Below the pieces are notes generated by a model. It was not told the DNA's origin. It was given only the letters and a program-made list of their open reading frames with translations, and did not search any database. DNA of 64,000 bases from the NCBI GenBank assembly GCA_001466705.2, contig LATX02000215.1:310001-374000 (forward strand), in the 5' to 3' direction. Shown in pieces: positions 12,361 through 26,530 of this stretch. Both the position numbers and the translations under genes were made by a program. The first letter of the stretch is position 1. Each line of letters starts with the position of its first letter. This DNA comes from Moniliophthora roreri (lineage: Eukaryota; Basidiomycota; Agaricomycetes; Agaricales; Marasmiaceae).

Positions 12361-15300
12361 ACAGTGTCTTTAACTGGCTACTGGGTAATGAGCTGGGAAA
12401 TGCAATGTCGCCGTGATACTCAGCGTGTAGTCTTGTGTACTTCGGGTAACCTATCTTACATGTTGTAGTAACAAGCTGTCAAAGGGGGCGTCGGTTCGTA
12501 TCCAAGCGGAAGGCAGAGTCTAGACCATGAGATCACTATTCCAACGCCAACTAGCAATCACCGCTCCCGTATTGATACATTAGTTGTTCCGTTGGTCACG
12601 ACGCTTTGTAGAGGACGTCCAACAGATAGTAACGGTAACAAATCTAGAAAGCCCAAACAAGGTAAAATGACAGCTATGATTGAATAACGGTAAGTATGAG
12701 TGGCTCAGTATCACTTAATTGCGAGGGCACCGCGTATAATGACAGTATGCCGTCCAATAGTAGCTATACACAAACGTTTTGAGGTATTCAAAGAAGTACG
12801 ACGCCACAGCAAATAGTAAAATGTGGAGCCGTTGACCACAGTTCTGCCGGACCGACGAAGCGTAGTCTTCCAGTCATAAGTATCGTTTTGACAAAGTGAT
12901 TGATGAAGGCGAACAAGCTCGCGGGAACCAATACGCTGGACGTAATTCGAGGGCTTAGATTTGAACGTCAGTCATCGCCACCAAACCGAGTGGCGCCGGA
13001 AGAAAAACCACGTGAAAAACCATCCTCCGCACAACGCGGCAATGACGCTCATCTGTCGTCTCTCACAAATCCTCAAAGGTTCTCGAATTCGATGGAATAC
13101 TGTGATTGCAAAATTATTCACCATCGATTCAAAACTTGCTCCGAATCAGTATGAACGGACAGCCCGAACTGGGGACTCGCTTTGCCATAATGCTACGTTC
13201 AGGTTACTTTCATATAGTTTCTGACAACAACCCGCTCGACGAAATTTGCGGGACCTCGCTTTGCCATAATGCCATGTTCAAGCTCGAATTCACCGACTCG
13301 TTGCACGCCGCGCACGCCGTACCCGCGACGTGTGCGGAATTGGCATTGATCTTCAGGTTGTCCTTCGGCTCTTCTCCGATTTGTGTGAAATCAAAGAACT
13401 TCCCCAACGGTGACTTGATTACTTCTTCTTTCGGAAGTATGAGGTGAACGAAAAAAAGCGATCTCATTACGTCCGTTCCTGCAGATCATTCAAGTGTCCA
13501 GTTTCCGTTCAGTCTTCACCAAACTTCGTGGTCCGTGTTTGCGCTGGTGGCGCCAAATCGTGCATAGAATCGGAATCCATCATGATTGCCATCATGATAC
13601 TTAGACACGCGACCTTACTCATTGGTATGTTCTTTCCTCTATTAGTTTTAGCGTTCTTAGGGGGCCAATTAGCGTGGCAAATTAGGGGCACCGACGGCTC
13701 TAGCTGTGTTCAATCGTTTCCATCCTACTCATTCGAGTTCCAATTAAACCATGCAAATTGTAATAACGCCATAACTCCTTACTGCAGATTTTATTCTTCT
13801 AGCGTGCCGTTCAACATTATTCGGGTATCACGCGCCCTCCAAAGCGGGAGGTTTCACATTACGCCCTATAGGCACAGTGACTCTTGCAATTTAACCGGGC
13901 GTCGTCCAATATTCTCAGAGGCTACGCGGCGTGTTTTGATGGCGGTCTGTCCACACCGACGACATATACGCATCCTTCTCTCTTGCATCCTGCTCTGCCT
14001 TGCATCTTGGCAGTGCCTGTAGTGATGCGCATCGTTGATCTTTTAGCTCTGGTACAGCTCCTGGGGGGGGGCAAGGTAATGTTACCATATCTGGCGCCCA
14101 TGTTATTGGTCGCTAAGTCCGCTGATTAAATTGACACTTGGGTCTCGGTGAGACCAGAACACCTTACAATTTCTGGTTCCTTGACCGCAACCGAAGTGTG
14201 CAGGACCTTACTGGAGGTATCATCGGCTCACATAAGTGGTAGCGAGGAAGTGAGGGTATAGCATTCGATCTAGAGCTGGAAGGTTGCACTACGCCGGAGA
14301 TCATCGTGTCAAATCATCATCTGAGAAGCAGCATCTAACCATGATTCATCATATTGTTGCAGGTTAGGCTGCCGTAGATTGGCGTTGTGTATACATATCC
14401 TGCGTCAGAAGCTCCTGATGAAATTCGGGGAGTTGTCGTTTCCGTGCGGTTCTTGAGACTCGAGGCGTAAGTACCAACGCTCATTAAATGAGGATGCAGG
14501 TCATATCTTTACATATGTTTACCCAACAGGTGCGACAAGAAGAAACGTGGCCGAAGGAAAAGATATCAGCCTTTGATTATCCTTCCAATCGTTTCGGCGC
14601 CCTCAAATACTTGGTACTCGGGAAGATGTCGGAAGATCCCTCTGATACCACGGTATTTGAAAAAGAGAATACCCATCGTTTTCGATGAATAAAACGCGCC
14701 CCCCCCCCTCTCCCTTTGAGCCCCTTGTGAAACTGAGGCTTCTTGATCCATCGCACGACGTACCTACTGCCTAAAACGTGTGGAGGACGACCATAGTATT
14801 TCAGAGATCGTAGCTATAGCCAGTGTACTAGGCACCTGAGTTTTGCAAGTCTTGCAGGCAACTTAATAAAGCGAAGCCGAACAAGAATTTTTGGTTATCG
14901 ACGAATGGTAATCATAACTTGAGTACTCAGAGTCATACCGGCCACAGGATGCTCAACTTTGTATCGCAGCCGAAAAGATGATTATCAACCCCACAAAAAG
15001 TGCCACGATAGGCTGTGCTTCCGATCAGCCTTGTTCAGTCGCGGATAGACTACTAGGAGGGAATCTAGCGCAGAGGACTTGGTGTCAGGTGAGTGAGAGT
15101 TTAGACGTGCTGGCGACAGATGCGCGGCAGAAGGAATCCCAGGCCTGTCCCTCCAGCCTGCGCTGGTTGAATTGATTTATTAGACAGGACGACATTGGAT
15201 GATTGTGGGGGTAGTATTCGGCAAAAGAACTGAATAACTCTGGATTGCCGAGTTGAAAGTTAGTGACCCTGCTCGACGACGGCGCTTCTCAAAATCTGAA

Positions 15301-16941
15301 CTGATGGGGAATAATAGTACCGAGCAAAGTGGATGATAAGGCTGTAGCCAAATAGTCGTAAGCAATGCTTCGGAGCCACATGGCGACGGAGCGAGAAGCT
15401 TCCTGATAGGGTTTAGGAGGGATTTGAACTTTTACCTTCCACCACCGTCTCCGTCGTCTCCAAGGCCACTTCCGACTTTTGCATTCAACATTCTCCTCGA
15501 TCAGCGATTGCATTCTCTAGCTCAACGTGAATGGACCATGCTTATCTGAGCATAAGCATGTGTAGGCGCGGAATCTCGCTTCAATCGCGTGTTTGTTTCT
15601 TTCCAACCCCAAAAGTGAAACGTTTTGCCTTGCCAACAGACATCATTGCAGGTGCCTTATTTTCTCACGGAGATATTCAAGCTGTAGACTTGTTCAGATA
15701 CCTATTTCAATGTCTTACTTCAAGTAGACCTCTGAACAATGTTCTTTTACCAAAGAAAGGGACTAGTTGCAGAAGCCTTGTTTCCAAAAAAAAAAAAGGT
15801 TGGGAAACCGAAGCTTCCAGTTAATTATGTGATGGTAGATCGAGATCTATTAATGTCTCTTTGGTTAGGTCCCGGAATGTCTGGTGGTTCAATTGATAGG
15901 ATAGATTCTTTCGGCACGTGTTCACCTCATTCTGGTTCCGGTTTACGCGCACTTTGGGCATCCGTGATTAGGCAGCCCACAGCCGTCGACAGCGCCTGCG
16001 CGACAATGTAACACCCCAGTCACCGTGCTATGGATGTTGGGAGGATCTAATCAACGTATCCACTGCGAGGTCCTGCATCTTGGGAAAAAACCTCGAGTGT
16101 TACCTTGAAATTTCGTATCTACGTGGCTATTTCTGGTCCTTCTGGACGGCGGGAGTTTGGTATTTTCTCGCCCATAAATCTAGTTCTCTTACTTGGACGC
16201 TCCGTAGCTCATTGCGCCGGAAAGTTCGTCGACAACAAAATTGACAGTGGGCGGCGATCCTGAACCCTCCGCCGTCTCCCAACAGCACAAAAAGCCCTAC
16301 GGGGCTAGTGATATATGGACAAAATCATTCTGAATCTGAGATTGCTCACTTTCCAGATCAGTTTTGGCTCATACTGCCAGTTATCTCACGCTGTGCTGAT
16401 ACGTGTCGAAAAAGGGATATGCGTTACGTGTGAGCGAGTTATGTGCCTGTGCTGTCCAAGAAATTATGTGTAGTGACTTTTTTGACCCATAGCCTTAGGG
16501 GTAACTCTTTCTTGGTTAAACGCGAATCTCTTGCCCGCAGGGGGGTGGATTGACTGGAAATCTGCGGGGAACACAGGGAGGTCCCGGGAGGTCGTTAGGA
16601 CCCGCCTGATGAAATTGCCTTCGATCTTCCGAAGCGACTGGTTGACCCACCTTGCACGTGCCCAATATGGCGAAGTCTCGACATGAGCGGGATTTACTGA
16701 AAACGGGGACCAGTGGGTAAGCAAAAAATTCCGGCCCAGGAAACTGGCGAGAGCTAAAACAGGATCCGTCGTAAAAAAGAATATTTCACATGAGCATCTT
16801 TACGTCATGTCAGGCCAAGACAAACATAACAACATCCTTCATAACCGCGCTTAACAAAGTGATTTCTTCTTCCCTACATTTTCAACCCTCAAGCCATCGG
16901 AAATCTCTTATACCCCCTCACGCGTCCCTGTTCAGTCACAC
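12361..16941. other. Stretch without a confident gene
   Basis: Several open frames occur, the longest 192 codons at 13444-14022 with a hydrophobic stretch (LLIGMFFPLLVLAFLGG), but none has convincing splice structure, domain or conserved pattern. Two imperfect copies of GCTTTGCCATAATGC lie near 13180 and 13260. The last few hundred bases (16700-16941) are the 5' region of the Nrg1-like gene, with pyrimidine-rich runs. Confidence 0.35.
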
Positions 16942-18593
16942 ATGCCTCGAGCAGAGTCAAAAAATATGGGCTCTCAGTTCTACCAAGACCAGCCCAATTC
17001 CTCGTACGTCTCCCCGTCGTCGTCCCAGACGACATTCCGACTCATTGACAAGAATAAACAGTTCAACATTCCCCGCCGCTCAGGGTCAAGCCGGCCCTCC
17101 GTCCCACAAGAAGAAGCATGTCTGTTCGACTTGTGATCGCGCCTTCACCACTAGTGGTCATTTAGCGCGCCACTCACGAGTCCACACCGGAGAGAAGAAC
17201 CACAAGTGTCCGTTCCCAGGATGCGAAACTCGATGTTCACGGCAAGATAATCTTCAGCAGCAGTAAGTTTCCCCGTCGCGGTACCGCTCGCAAAGATTTT
17301 CGTCTTACTGATCCCGCTTACCATAGCTATCGTATCCACCTATCTCCAGGTTCAAGGAGAACATCATCCAAGTCTGCCGGCGCACGAGCGCCTCGCGTCG
17401 TTGGAGCGAAACGAGGCTCCTCGAGCGTGTTGGTACCATCTTCCACAACAGCCAACATTCCTCCACCACCCGACTCACCCCCGCCTCTCGAACAAGCGCG
17501 AGTTTACATCCATTCACCACCCCCAGATTCGCCACCGCCTTTGGCCCAAGCCACCCTACCTGCCACTATTGTTCACAGCCAATCCCACTCCTCCCAGCCG
17601 GCTTCGCGAACTTCTGCTTCACCTACATTGGAATCACCCTACAACCACGCTTACGATTCTCCCAACATCCCACCTCCCCTTTCTACGTCTATGCCTTCTC
17701 ATAGCCCACATCCACATCCACACTCTCAATCTCCGACGTCTTACTCCTATCGCAATAGCACGTCGACTTACCAGGAACAGATGCCCGCTAATGGTTATAC
17801 CTACGTCCACACTACACCGGTTTCACAGTCGCACCAAGTACACTCGAGCCCAGAGGCGAGCTATTCCGGCTCAAATAACTACCCTACCCACCAGACTCTT
17901 CCCAACATTTCGACAATCCCGTATTACTCAAAGGATAATTCGCCCACCGGATCTCCCATCTCCGCCTCTATGCCCTCTCGCCACTCCATTTCTCATATTT
18001 CCCATGCAGATTCCTCATACCCGAGCCCAGACAACTCTCAACCTCCTGCACTGTCCGGACCTCCCTCACCTGCCAGTGGGTCATCCCATTCAATATCATC
18101 CCACACCTCTGGTCCATCTACCCCGGCTTACATCTATCAAGAGGATGGCGCTGCTCATGGGCAATACGACAATGGCGGTATAATGGCTGGGGACCATTCC
18201 CATACTATGATGTCTCATGCATCATATTCACCGGCATTATCAGTTCACAGCGAAACGTCGGCCAACCTTGGTCCATCATTGAGCCGGTACGCCTCTCCCC
18301 CACCTATCCTTGCTCCGATCCAAGGCTACCAACATGGGGAGAGTCATGGGCGCATGCCAAGAATCGTCTCTTCAGACGTGCGCATCATTGACGATCGGTA
18401 CGGAGCCCGGTTCTTGGAGGACAGACACCCATCCCCACACGGCATTCAGCATCAAGCGCACTATCCTCAACCGCAACACATGAGTCCCGTATCTAGCGGA
18501 TACGGATATGCTGACGGGATGAGCATTAGTCATGGTGGCTGGAAATCTGAAGCCGGATTACGGAGTAGAGGTATCGGTGCCCTGGTGCAATGA
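16942..18593 (+). CDS. NRG1: Nrg1-like C2H2 zinc-finger repressor
   Basis: Three exons (16942-17003, 17062-17262, 17327-18593) give 509 aa. Two C2H2 fingers sit at residues ~40-95: [19 protein letters not shown], the HTGEK linker, then [15 protein letters not shown] and, across intron 2, QQHYRIH. The pair TTSGHLARH / RQDNxxQHY is the hallmark of the fungal Nrg1/Nrg2 group, repressors of glucose-repressed, filamentation and stress genes that act with Tup1-Ssn6 in yeasts. The remaining ~410 residues are low-complexity Ser/Pro/His/Tyr-rich (for example PPPDSPPPL twice), with a conserved-looking basic end near [22 protein letters not shown] chose the ATG at 16942 with a 58-nt first intron because it joins the finger frame exactly. 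A longer reading from 16790 without that intron is open but looks less protein-like. Confidence 0.85.
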
Positions 18594-21500
18594 GCCGTTT
18601 CTTTTGGTGTCGGATTAGAATTTTGGGTCTCTCGCATCTTAAAATTTCATGACAGTCATCAACTCATACGCATCCTTCTCATTACTAGCATATTTTTATC
18701 CTGATTCGCTGCTAAACATACTATACTCAACACATATCTTATCACGCACCTCTACGTTGTTTCTCCCATCTTGTACGCGATTATTCCTGTTTTCGGATTT
18801 CCTCTACTTGTTTTGCTGATAACTACATAGAAATGTTCGTAATTTTCCATTGGGTTATGTACATTATGTATTCTACTCGTGTATATACTGTTTTGTCGCA
18901 GCAAACGCTTTCGAATTCTTTCTTTGCCTACGGACCGGTGCCGACCAAGTGCCGGCGGATCCGAATGATGACGCGACCCTGACAACTGTTTTCCTTTTAC
19001 TGCGATATCGCACTAGTACCCTCTAGGAGATTAAAGCAAAGCAATTCATCGAATCCAGAGACCTCACAGCCTCCAAAAGCCAGAACTATGATTGCAAGCT
19101 AGTACGTGGTCCATTTTCCAGGATCCAAGACGCTCATCGCTCATCGGGTTTGTCAGACCATATGCTTTCGAAACATATTCCATTCAAGGATAGCAATCGA
19201 ACAGCAGCAAACTTGGTGTTTTTCATTGATGATCGCGACCATGGATCAGACTACGGTTTGAACACATCTATTCTCCGAGGTACAAATCGACGGAGGTACA
19301 CATAGATAACATGCTGAGGGGCCAGGTCAAGCTTTCATCTTTACGGATGGAACATGTCAGGTGTGCGGTTTCCATCACATTCGGATTCGTATAGTCAACG
19401 TACTAGAACGAGCAGTCTGATCACCTGTTGGCCTTATCTCATCAAAGCAACCCGAAATCCCGCTGTATGCTGTCTTCTAATTTCCCAGTATGCGGACGTT
19501 TCGCCCCGACAAAGCGGTACTTTGAGAATTTTGGAGATGTGGTTTTACGGAAACTCTCCCTCTCTTGCAAGTATGTATCATATCTGATCAGAATGTCTTA
19601 CTGGTTCTGTACCCCTCTTCGTGCAACGTTTGCGCACTAAGTCCATTTTGTTCGGAAGCTCGAAATTATGTTCCTGGACTGTCGTCCAAGGCTGAATCAA
19701 GTGTCATTCTAGCTTGACTGCATTAAGCTGACTGACGTTCTGTTCTCCGTTCGGGACTTTTAAACGGAGAAGGATACGTTGTTCCCGGTGTCGATGGTGA
19801 GTTGCATTCAATTCTCTTCAATTCAACCCTCATGCTACACGCCTGGCTTCTCACGGCGGGGAACAAACGGGAAGCATATTTCCTCCTTCGAACACGATGG
19901 ACGTGAAGCACGAAGAATTCTTTCAAACCATGCGATTCTGGTACGTTTTTTTATCGCTGAGTGTTTTCAATGATCTCTGACGACATACCCATCATTCCTC
20001 GGAATACATTATCTGACGGGTGTTGATGAGGACCCTACCTTTGCCGGTCGTAATACCGGTAGATCTCTCCGTAGATCACCGTGTGCCAACGCAGCTCTAT
20101 CTGTCTTCTCCCTAACCGACCTCGCATGCGGCGATCCAAATAGGTGATATGCGAACTATCGCGCGCTATAGGACTTTTCCATTGAATATCATCGCTACTA
20201 GAATGAAGAAGCAAAGGCCAGCCATATTCCTTGAGTGCCAGGCGACTTCTGATCAAATTTGCGTCAGTGATTAACCCCTTTCACCTCGTCCATGAAGCCG
20301 CCTATTGAAAGCTACACGCATCCACGTCGTGTTTGATTGCTCAACTTGTTAATTTCCTCCATTTGTGGTCTAGACTCGTGTATCATGGACCAAGGCGTAG
20401 TACGGCATCGGACACGTCTACTGCTACTCATTCATGGCAGCTGCCATCATCTTCTACCACTAGAAATGGGCGTGTTACTTTCGGCTCGCCTCGGTGAAAG
20501 GATCGTAGTATTGTGTTTGTATTTTGCAAAGGACAGATGCTCTGTCCGTCACCCTTTTCGCCACTGCTCAGCCAGTCGAGTCGCGGGGCCAACCCGCCAT
20601 ATGTGATCCATCATCATTTATCACCCGCTGAAGTCGGAGAAATTTCGTAGCCGATACAGGCAAACAATCATGGTTGCTGGGAACATCTCGTACCATTTTT
20701 TTTTGTTGTTGCGGTTTCAAAATGTGTTGGAACGTAAGTGTTGTCTGAAGAAGTCCGTGATTAATTTGTTGACCTTCTCCGCTCGGTCCCTCATACACTC
20801 AGCGGCGCGTCGTGGAAATTTCGGTGATGTTACCAGCTTGGGAGGTCTGTTTCGTACAAAGTGGAGCACTGTTGCGTAATGTCCCACCACTGCAGACGAC
20901 AGTAGCGTTTCGGATTACCCTGTTTCTATGCAGTTGGGGAGCCACAAATTGATGTCGGTACCGCTCCTTCCTCTCTCGGTGTACGAGCTTGAGCCAAACG
21001 AAACTCTATTCCTGTTGCGGAATGGAATGGAATGCGGGTTCATAGCTGGAAAATTGCGTCGGCGACTCGACATCGTTGTTTTAGATACTGCTTGGTCAAC
21101 TAGAAGTGTCAGTGATATCAGACAAAATGAAAGCTGCACTTCGTTGACAGGCGACTAGCATTTCTTTGTATGTTTCTCACTGAAGAGACCTCTTGGTGAA
21201 ATGTTCCCCTTGACGCTCTTTTGTTTTTACTGCTTTCTGCTAAGCCTACCGCCCTCTGAATTGGTATTGAACAGTGTAGAGCCGCGGTTTGGGGCCAACA
21301 ATCCGCCTCAATCAATTGGTGACAGTCATGAGAGTGAGCCAAACGTGAGATACACAAATCCAGAAAAGTAAAGACGAGGTCCGAGGTAACAACTCAGTCG
21401 TGAAATGAATGATCTATATCATCCTCTCTGATCGCCGTCTCTTCAAATTCCGCAGAAAAATCCCCCATTAATGTTAGTACTCTGGAAAAACTTGAATATG

Positions 21501-24500
21501 ACAGATGCGGCAGTAAGTGCGAGCGAGGTGCTTTCAAGCACTCCACGGAACGGTCAATCACCTCGGAATTTAAGTAACGACAGTTCTTCTAGCGCTGCTT
21601 CGAATTAGGTGATCAAACATACTGAATTCACTATCCCAGCAATACAACTGAATTGTATCCTTGGTCACATTAACAGTTCATGTGTATAGAGAACACAGTA
21701 TGTAGGACAGCCTGCAAAGTCCAATCACTTCACTTTCGTTACCTGCCGCGAGAATCGTTCTAAGTTGCAGCAGCACCGGAAATTTAAAACTAGGGAGAAT
21801 GAAAGCTGTTATGCAACCATCAGAATAATGCCAACCCCCAGTTTCTTCGCAATCTAACCTCAACGACACTGGATTAGAACGATTTCAAATGACAGTAGAG
21901 ACTTCTCAATGGCCCAGACTCAGACTGATGATGGAAACTCAGCGTTCCCGAAAGGAAACGGTTAACCCTCAACCGCTCGATCGTGTCCCCCAACACTACT
22001 ATGATAACACAAATTCAACAGTCGCACGCAGCGACAGCTGGAAATTAACGAGTTTCCGGTGGTCTAGACTGTACTTTGGAATCGACGTTTCTTCTCTACA
22101 AAGGCATAGACGACGAGATATGCAGCCACTTCCTTAGCTAAAGCTTCATAAGCACTGACAAATACTAAAAGATGCCATATAGAGGTAAAGAAGGCCCTGT
22201 AGGACATGTCTGTTGATCACAAGCTCAAAGTATCTTAATTTAAGGGTATGGAGGTGATACCTTTTATGAGCGACATGGTTCGATATCTCCCATCAGAAGT
22301 TACTAGTCATGGTAAGAAATGGAGAAGCAACAGGCAGAGAGGCGGAACACGGGAATGTGGGGCAAGAGGAAAATTGGAGAGAAACAATAACGGGACAATA
22401 GGCTCAGGTACAGAGTCGGAAGTCCTCAGTACGGTAATCAGACAAATTGGCTATCCCTGGTTGTAAAGTGCAACAGCCTGCATCTGTTCAACATAGACAG
22501 GCCAGGTGATGTGGATTTTAACATTCCAGGGCAGTGAAAACATGGAATGATAAGCTTCGACATCGCAGGACGATAAACGTGCATTTGGGATCCGAGTTGG
22601 GCGGGAAGAGCGAAATAAGTATGCGCCTAACAAAATTAAATGATGGTCGTGAAAATAGTGGTGCCAAAAAGATTGGGAAGGCGCAGCTGTTGCTGATAAA
22701 ATGATGGCAAGAGCCTCCTTTCCAGAAGTCAGCAGATGATGGTTGTACCGCCTCTGGAGTCCAGAGTCCCCGCCTCCTACTCCCACAACGCCTAAAAAGG
22801 GTGCGCCCGCGGGAGTCGTTCGATATCATCATGCCAGGGGTAACTCTAGCCGGCACGGCACGGCATAGCACAGCCATAGGTTCCCCACAGTGATGATGAC
22901 AAGTGTTGAGAAGACGACGCATCGCCATTAGTACCGGTTGAGTGAATCTTTATGCTAGGTGTACCTCAACAAGATAGCTGTCTCCGCGACTCCGTCAGTG
23001 TGTGAATCGTTCGCAGATTGGCGCATCAGTGCATGAAACAGACATGAATCATGAATCGTTAACATGAAAAACCCAAGAGTAACGAGTAACGACTGAAGAT
23101 TGCTGAACATCACCGGTGAGCAAAAAGAAAGCTAAAAAGACCGAACGATTGAATTATCCACAAGTGCGCGGGACTCTGAGCTCTGTCACACTTCCTCGAC
23201 CCCGAGCATAAAGCGCCGTACAGACAATGCGCATCAAAATCGAGCAATCACTGTCAACGTCAACCAATAGATGGGTCCGACGGTCAAGATAAGAGAGCAG
23301 TTAACGTTTAACCCTTCAAGTTGTCGTTCTACGCGATCATGTGATTGTCATTAGCAACTTGAAAATGCCGCCTCGGCATAAATAGTCCAAGAGAAGAAGG
23401 TACCCTCTGAAGACTAGAAGACCATAAATCGCGAGGTAGCAATGAGACCTCATGCTTCGAAAGCGGTGTAGACCCGCCCATATCTAACCCACATCATCGG
23501 CGGAAGCAGGATAGGGAGGTCGAATGTCGATCGTCGTTTATGCGGCTACGAAATTACTTGAGAATAGCCCAGAGTAAAACCAGTAATGAAAACGATCTGC
23601 ATTACTTTCCGAACGTGCCGATGAGTACCCTAGCCAATGAATGGGAACATGGCGTAGGACAGTAGCAGCGACGAGGCATTATTCAATCTTCGTGACCCGG
23701 AGAAAATAAAACGAGATTTGACAGTGTCATCACTTGATTGCTGCATGGTGCAGAGGCGGTTATAGTGGAGAAGCGCCTAGGATAATGCACTCCAGAACTC
23801 CTATGATAGAGAGCGGGACCAAGCACAAATAGATTGTAAGCCCGAATAGCAGCGTTCCCGTTAATGAAAACGCGGGAGTGAAAAGCACCACTCGCAATAC
23901 TAATAGTATCCGAGTGTACACCATGATCACACAGTATACGATGACGAAACCAATTGCACTGTGAAAGGTAGTTTCATCACCAATGACGGAAAAAGATAGA
24001 AGGGGTCAGGATAAAGGGACCAAAAAAAAAAATAATAAAATAAAAAAATAAAGTAAAAAATAGCAGGCAGGTGAGATGACTGTAGCGGGAAGGCCACGAA
24101 CTGCGTGCCGGTGGAGACCAGAAACTGGAGAGTCACCAGCGTCAATTACGTACTGAATTAGGAGTGGAACGGATGTATTGGGGAAAGCGTGCAAGTGGAG
24201 AAGATCATAAAATTGCGTGTACCCGCCGTCCGTTATGTACTCGGAATCAAAAATAGGGTTACTGACACTGAAAAGGTTTCTGTAACTTTACGGAAGACGG
24301 AGGGTGAAGAAACAATACAAAATGAAAACAGCAACTAGGTAGAATAAAGGAAGTGAACAACCAAGGCTAGATGTTGAAGTTGGTGCTAGTAACCGGAAGT
24401 GCAACGAGGATGAGGAGCAAAGAGCATTCCCGCTTCCATTCAACAAATATTCCGTTGGGGGAACGACTTGAGGACACGAATCATATGAATGAAAACCAAG

Positions 24501-26530
24501 GAGAAAAGAGGGTAACGCGATATCAATGCTGTAAAGGTCTTTACGATGAGGGTGGCTTCTGCATGTAATTTCAGGCAATACAACGATCAAGGAATGGAAA
24601 TCGAAGAAAATCTTGGGAATCAGTGCATCGTAATACAAGCCGTGGATGTCCAAACCCATCCACTGATGTCGCAAAGGCGAGGACAGTAAATAAGACGTAA
24701 ATGTAAATGACGATGCAATATTAATAAGAAAGTGCCGATACCCTCAAGTACAGTGAAAGAGCTGAGAAACTATAAATTGTACGCACCTTCCAACCCGGAG
24801 AAGTTCCAAATCTGTATACGCGTCTATAGATAGCAATTGAAGTCAGTGACAGCGTTCATGAAGCTTCACTCCGCCAACTTCTTCTCAGGCCTTACCTCTA
24901 AGAGTTTAAAATGCAAAGCAGCCGGGATTCCAAATTCCGTCCTTGAGAAAGTTAGTATGCTTCTGTCATCCGGGACAGTGGCGACCTACCAGCTAAAAGA
25001 GGTTAAAGACTTTTATGGTAGAACTGAAGGGAGGGCATTCTCCCCCGAAAGCATGAAGAAACGACATTTAGATAGCAGAAGCTCTCTGCATGTGCACGAT
25101 AAGACATATCAATACCTGTTGTTAGTACGCCTGCAATAAGAGAAGTTGGCAAGTCATGTAAGTCTAACCGTAAGCTTGATGCTACCTACCGATATCCATC
25201 CCGGAAGACATAAGAGGCGAGATATGCGACTGCGATCAGATACTGGACTGATCTCGGTACCAGTTACAAAAAGAGTGAAACAGAGCAATATCGGCTGTAA
25301 TAACAACCTCAGCCCACGACGAGGGGCAGCTTGATGGTAAGCTTATGATTGACAAAGACACTCGGGTCATGCATGAGGCGAAAATCAGTGGGGTCAGACC
25401 AAGGTTATGAAGCTCGTGGAATCTGCTATTGTGGAGATAGCGTTTTAAAATAGTGGTAGCTAATGAAGACCAAGAGCGATCTACATACCCGATCCGCACA
25501 AGCCCACCGTCTTGGCGCTTCAGGCTGCAGGCCCTTGGCTCGACTTTGACGAGTTTTGCGACATATAAGGTCGTGCATTTGCTATCGGATTTGACTCTGA
25601 AGGCAGAAAGGTTAAGCATACTTAGATTGTAAGGACAATCTAGGTTGATCCAACGTATATCACCCCACTAATACACGGAGTAACCTGTAATGATTCAGGC
25701 GTTATTAGGCTTAGTACCCCGCCAGGAAGATTTTGTAAGATGAAATCATTGACGGAGAGTAAACGAGTCCAAAGTGCGTATGGCAACAGAGATTCACCGC
25801 ATTGAAGCCGTTAAGGACGTAGATCAACATTGGTCATTCAGATTGCGTGGCAGGCCGTGGAACCTGTCCGATGTCAGTCGCTGGGTCAAGCACACAACGC
25901 AGGTTCACTTGCCTCAGGTCTCCAGTTCATATCCCTCAGGCACAGATACTGTACTACAAGTCTTCTCGAGAGCATTGCGGATTAAGACTTCCAATACATT
26001 GGAAAGACAGCAAGTCAGCGGAACTTGACAGATTCAGCCGTCAAAGTCAACGTACACAGCCTATCATGCATCATGTATCATGTCCAACTAAGTAATCTTA
26101 TCCGCTTCTTACGCTGAGTTACAGAATTGGATACTATTCCATTTCTCGAGGTACTTGACAGATCTTTGTTGGGCACTCCTCGCCCCCGATGAAAATCAGC
26201 ATGGGAACTTGGAAGTGAACCTGAAAGCAGAACTCGCTTCGTGTCTTTGTCTTCTTGACAACAAGAAGTCTTTTTTTTCGCCTTATCTCCAATTTCAGAC
26301 TTCCAGATTAAGAAGATTGAGAGGGTCTTAGGGCAGAGGTCGCGGTCATCGAGAGTCGCCATCAGAGAGAGGAGGCCCAAAAGCTAAGAGTGATGCGTGG
26401 GAAAGAGGCTTGCGACCTCGTGTCACGGTGGTGACCGGTTTCCGCGTCTCGTAGACCACAGACACGTGCAGATTCCTGAGCCAACAAACTACGACGAGCA
26501 CAGCCTACAGGTTGATTTCATTGCATGTTC
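18594..26530. other. About 8 kb gene-poor region
   Basis: After the 3' end of the Nrg1-like gene no frame above ~136 codons occurs, and none shows domain motifs, exon-intron rhythm or conservation with other parts of the window. From about 22.1 to 25.7 kb the plus strand is purine-rich in places (A/G runs, an A-rich patch at 24022-24061). I found no LTRs, reverse transcriptase, transposase or tRNA. It could hold non-coding RNA, long regulatory DNA or very old transposon remains, but nothing specific supports any of these. Confidence 0.4.

Noticed and set aside
13444..14022. 192-codon open frame with a hydrophobic stretch
   Set aside because: No Cys pattern of a hydrophobin, no introns, no conserved blocks; the hydrophobic part alone is not evidence of a gene.
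16790..17266. Longer first exon for the Nrg1-like gene from ATG 16790
   Set aside because: Open in frame but low-quality sequence; a 58-nt intron with good borders joins the better start at 16942 exactly in phase.
17401..18183. 260-codon frame overlapping the Nrg1-like gene in another frame
   Set aside because: It is a shadow of the Ser/Pro-rich exon; the Nrg1 frame has splice sites and zinc fingers.
22451..24674. Frames of 111-136 codons on the minus strand
   Set aside because: No domain, splice rhythm or conservation; expected by chance in a purine-rich stretch.
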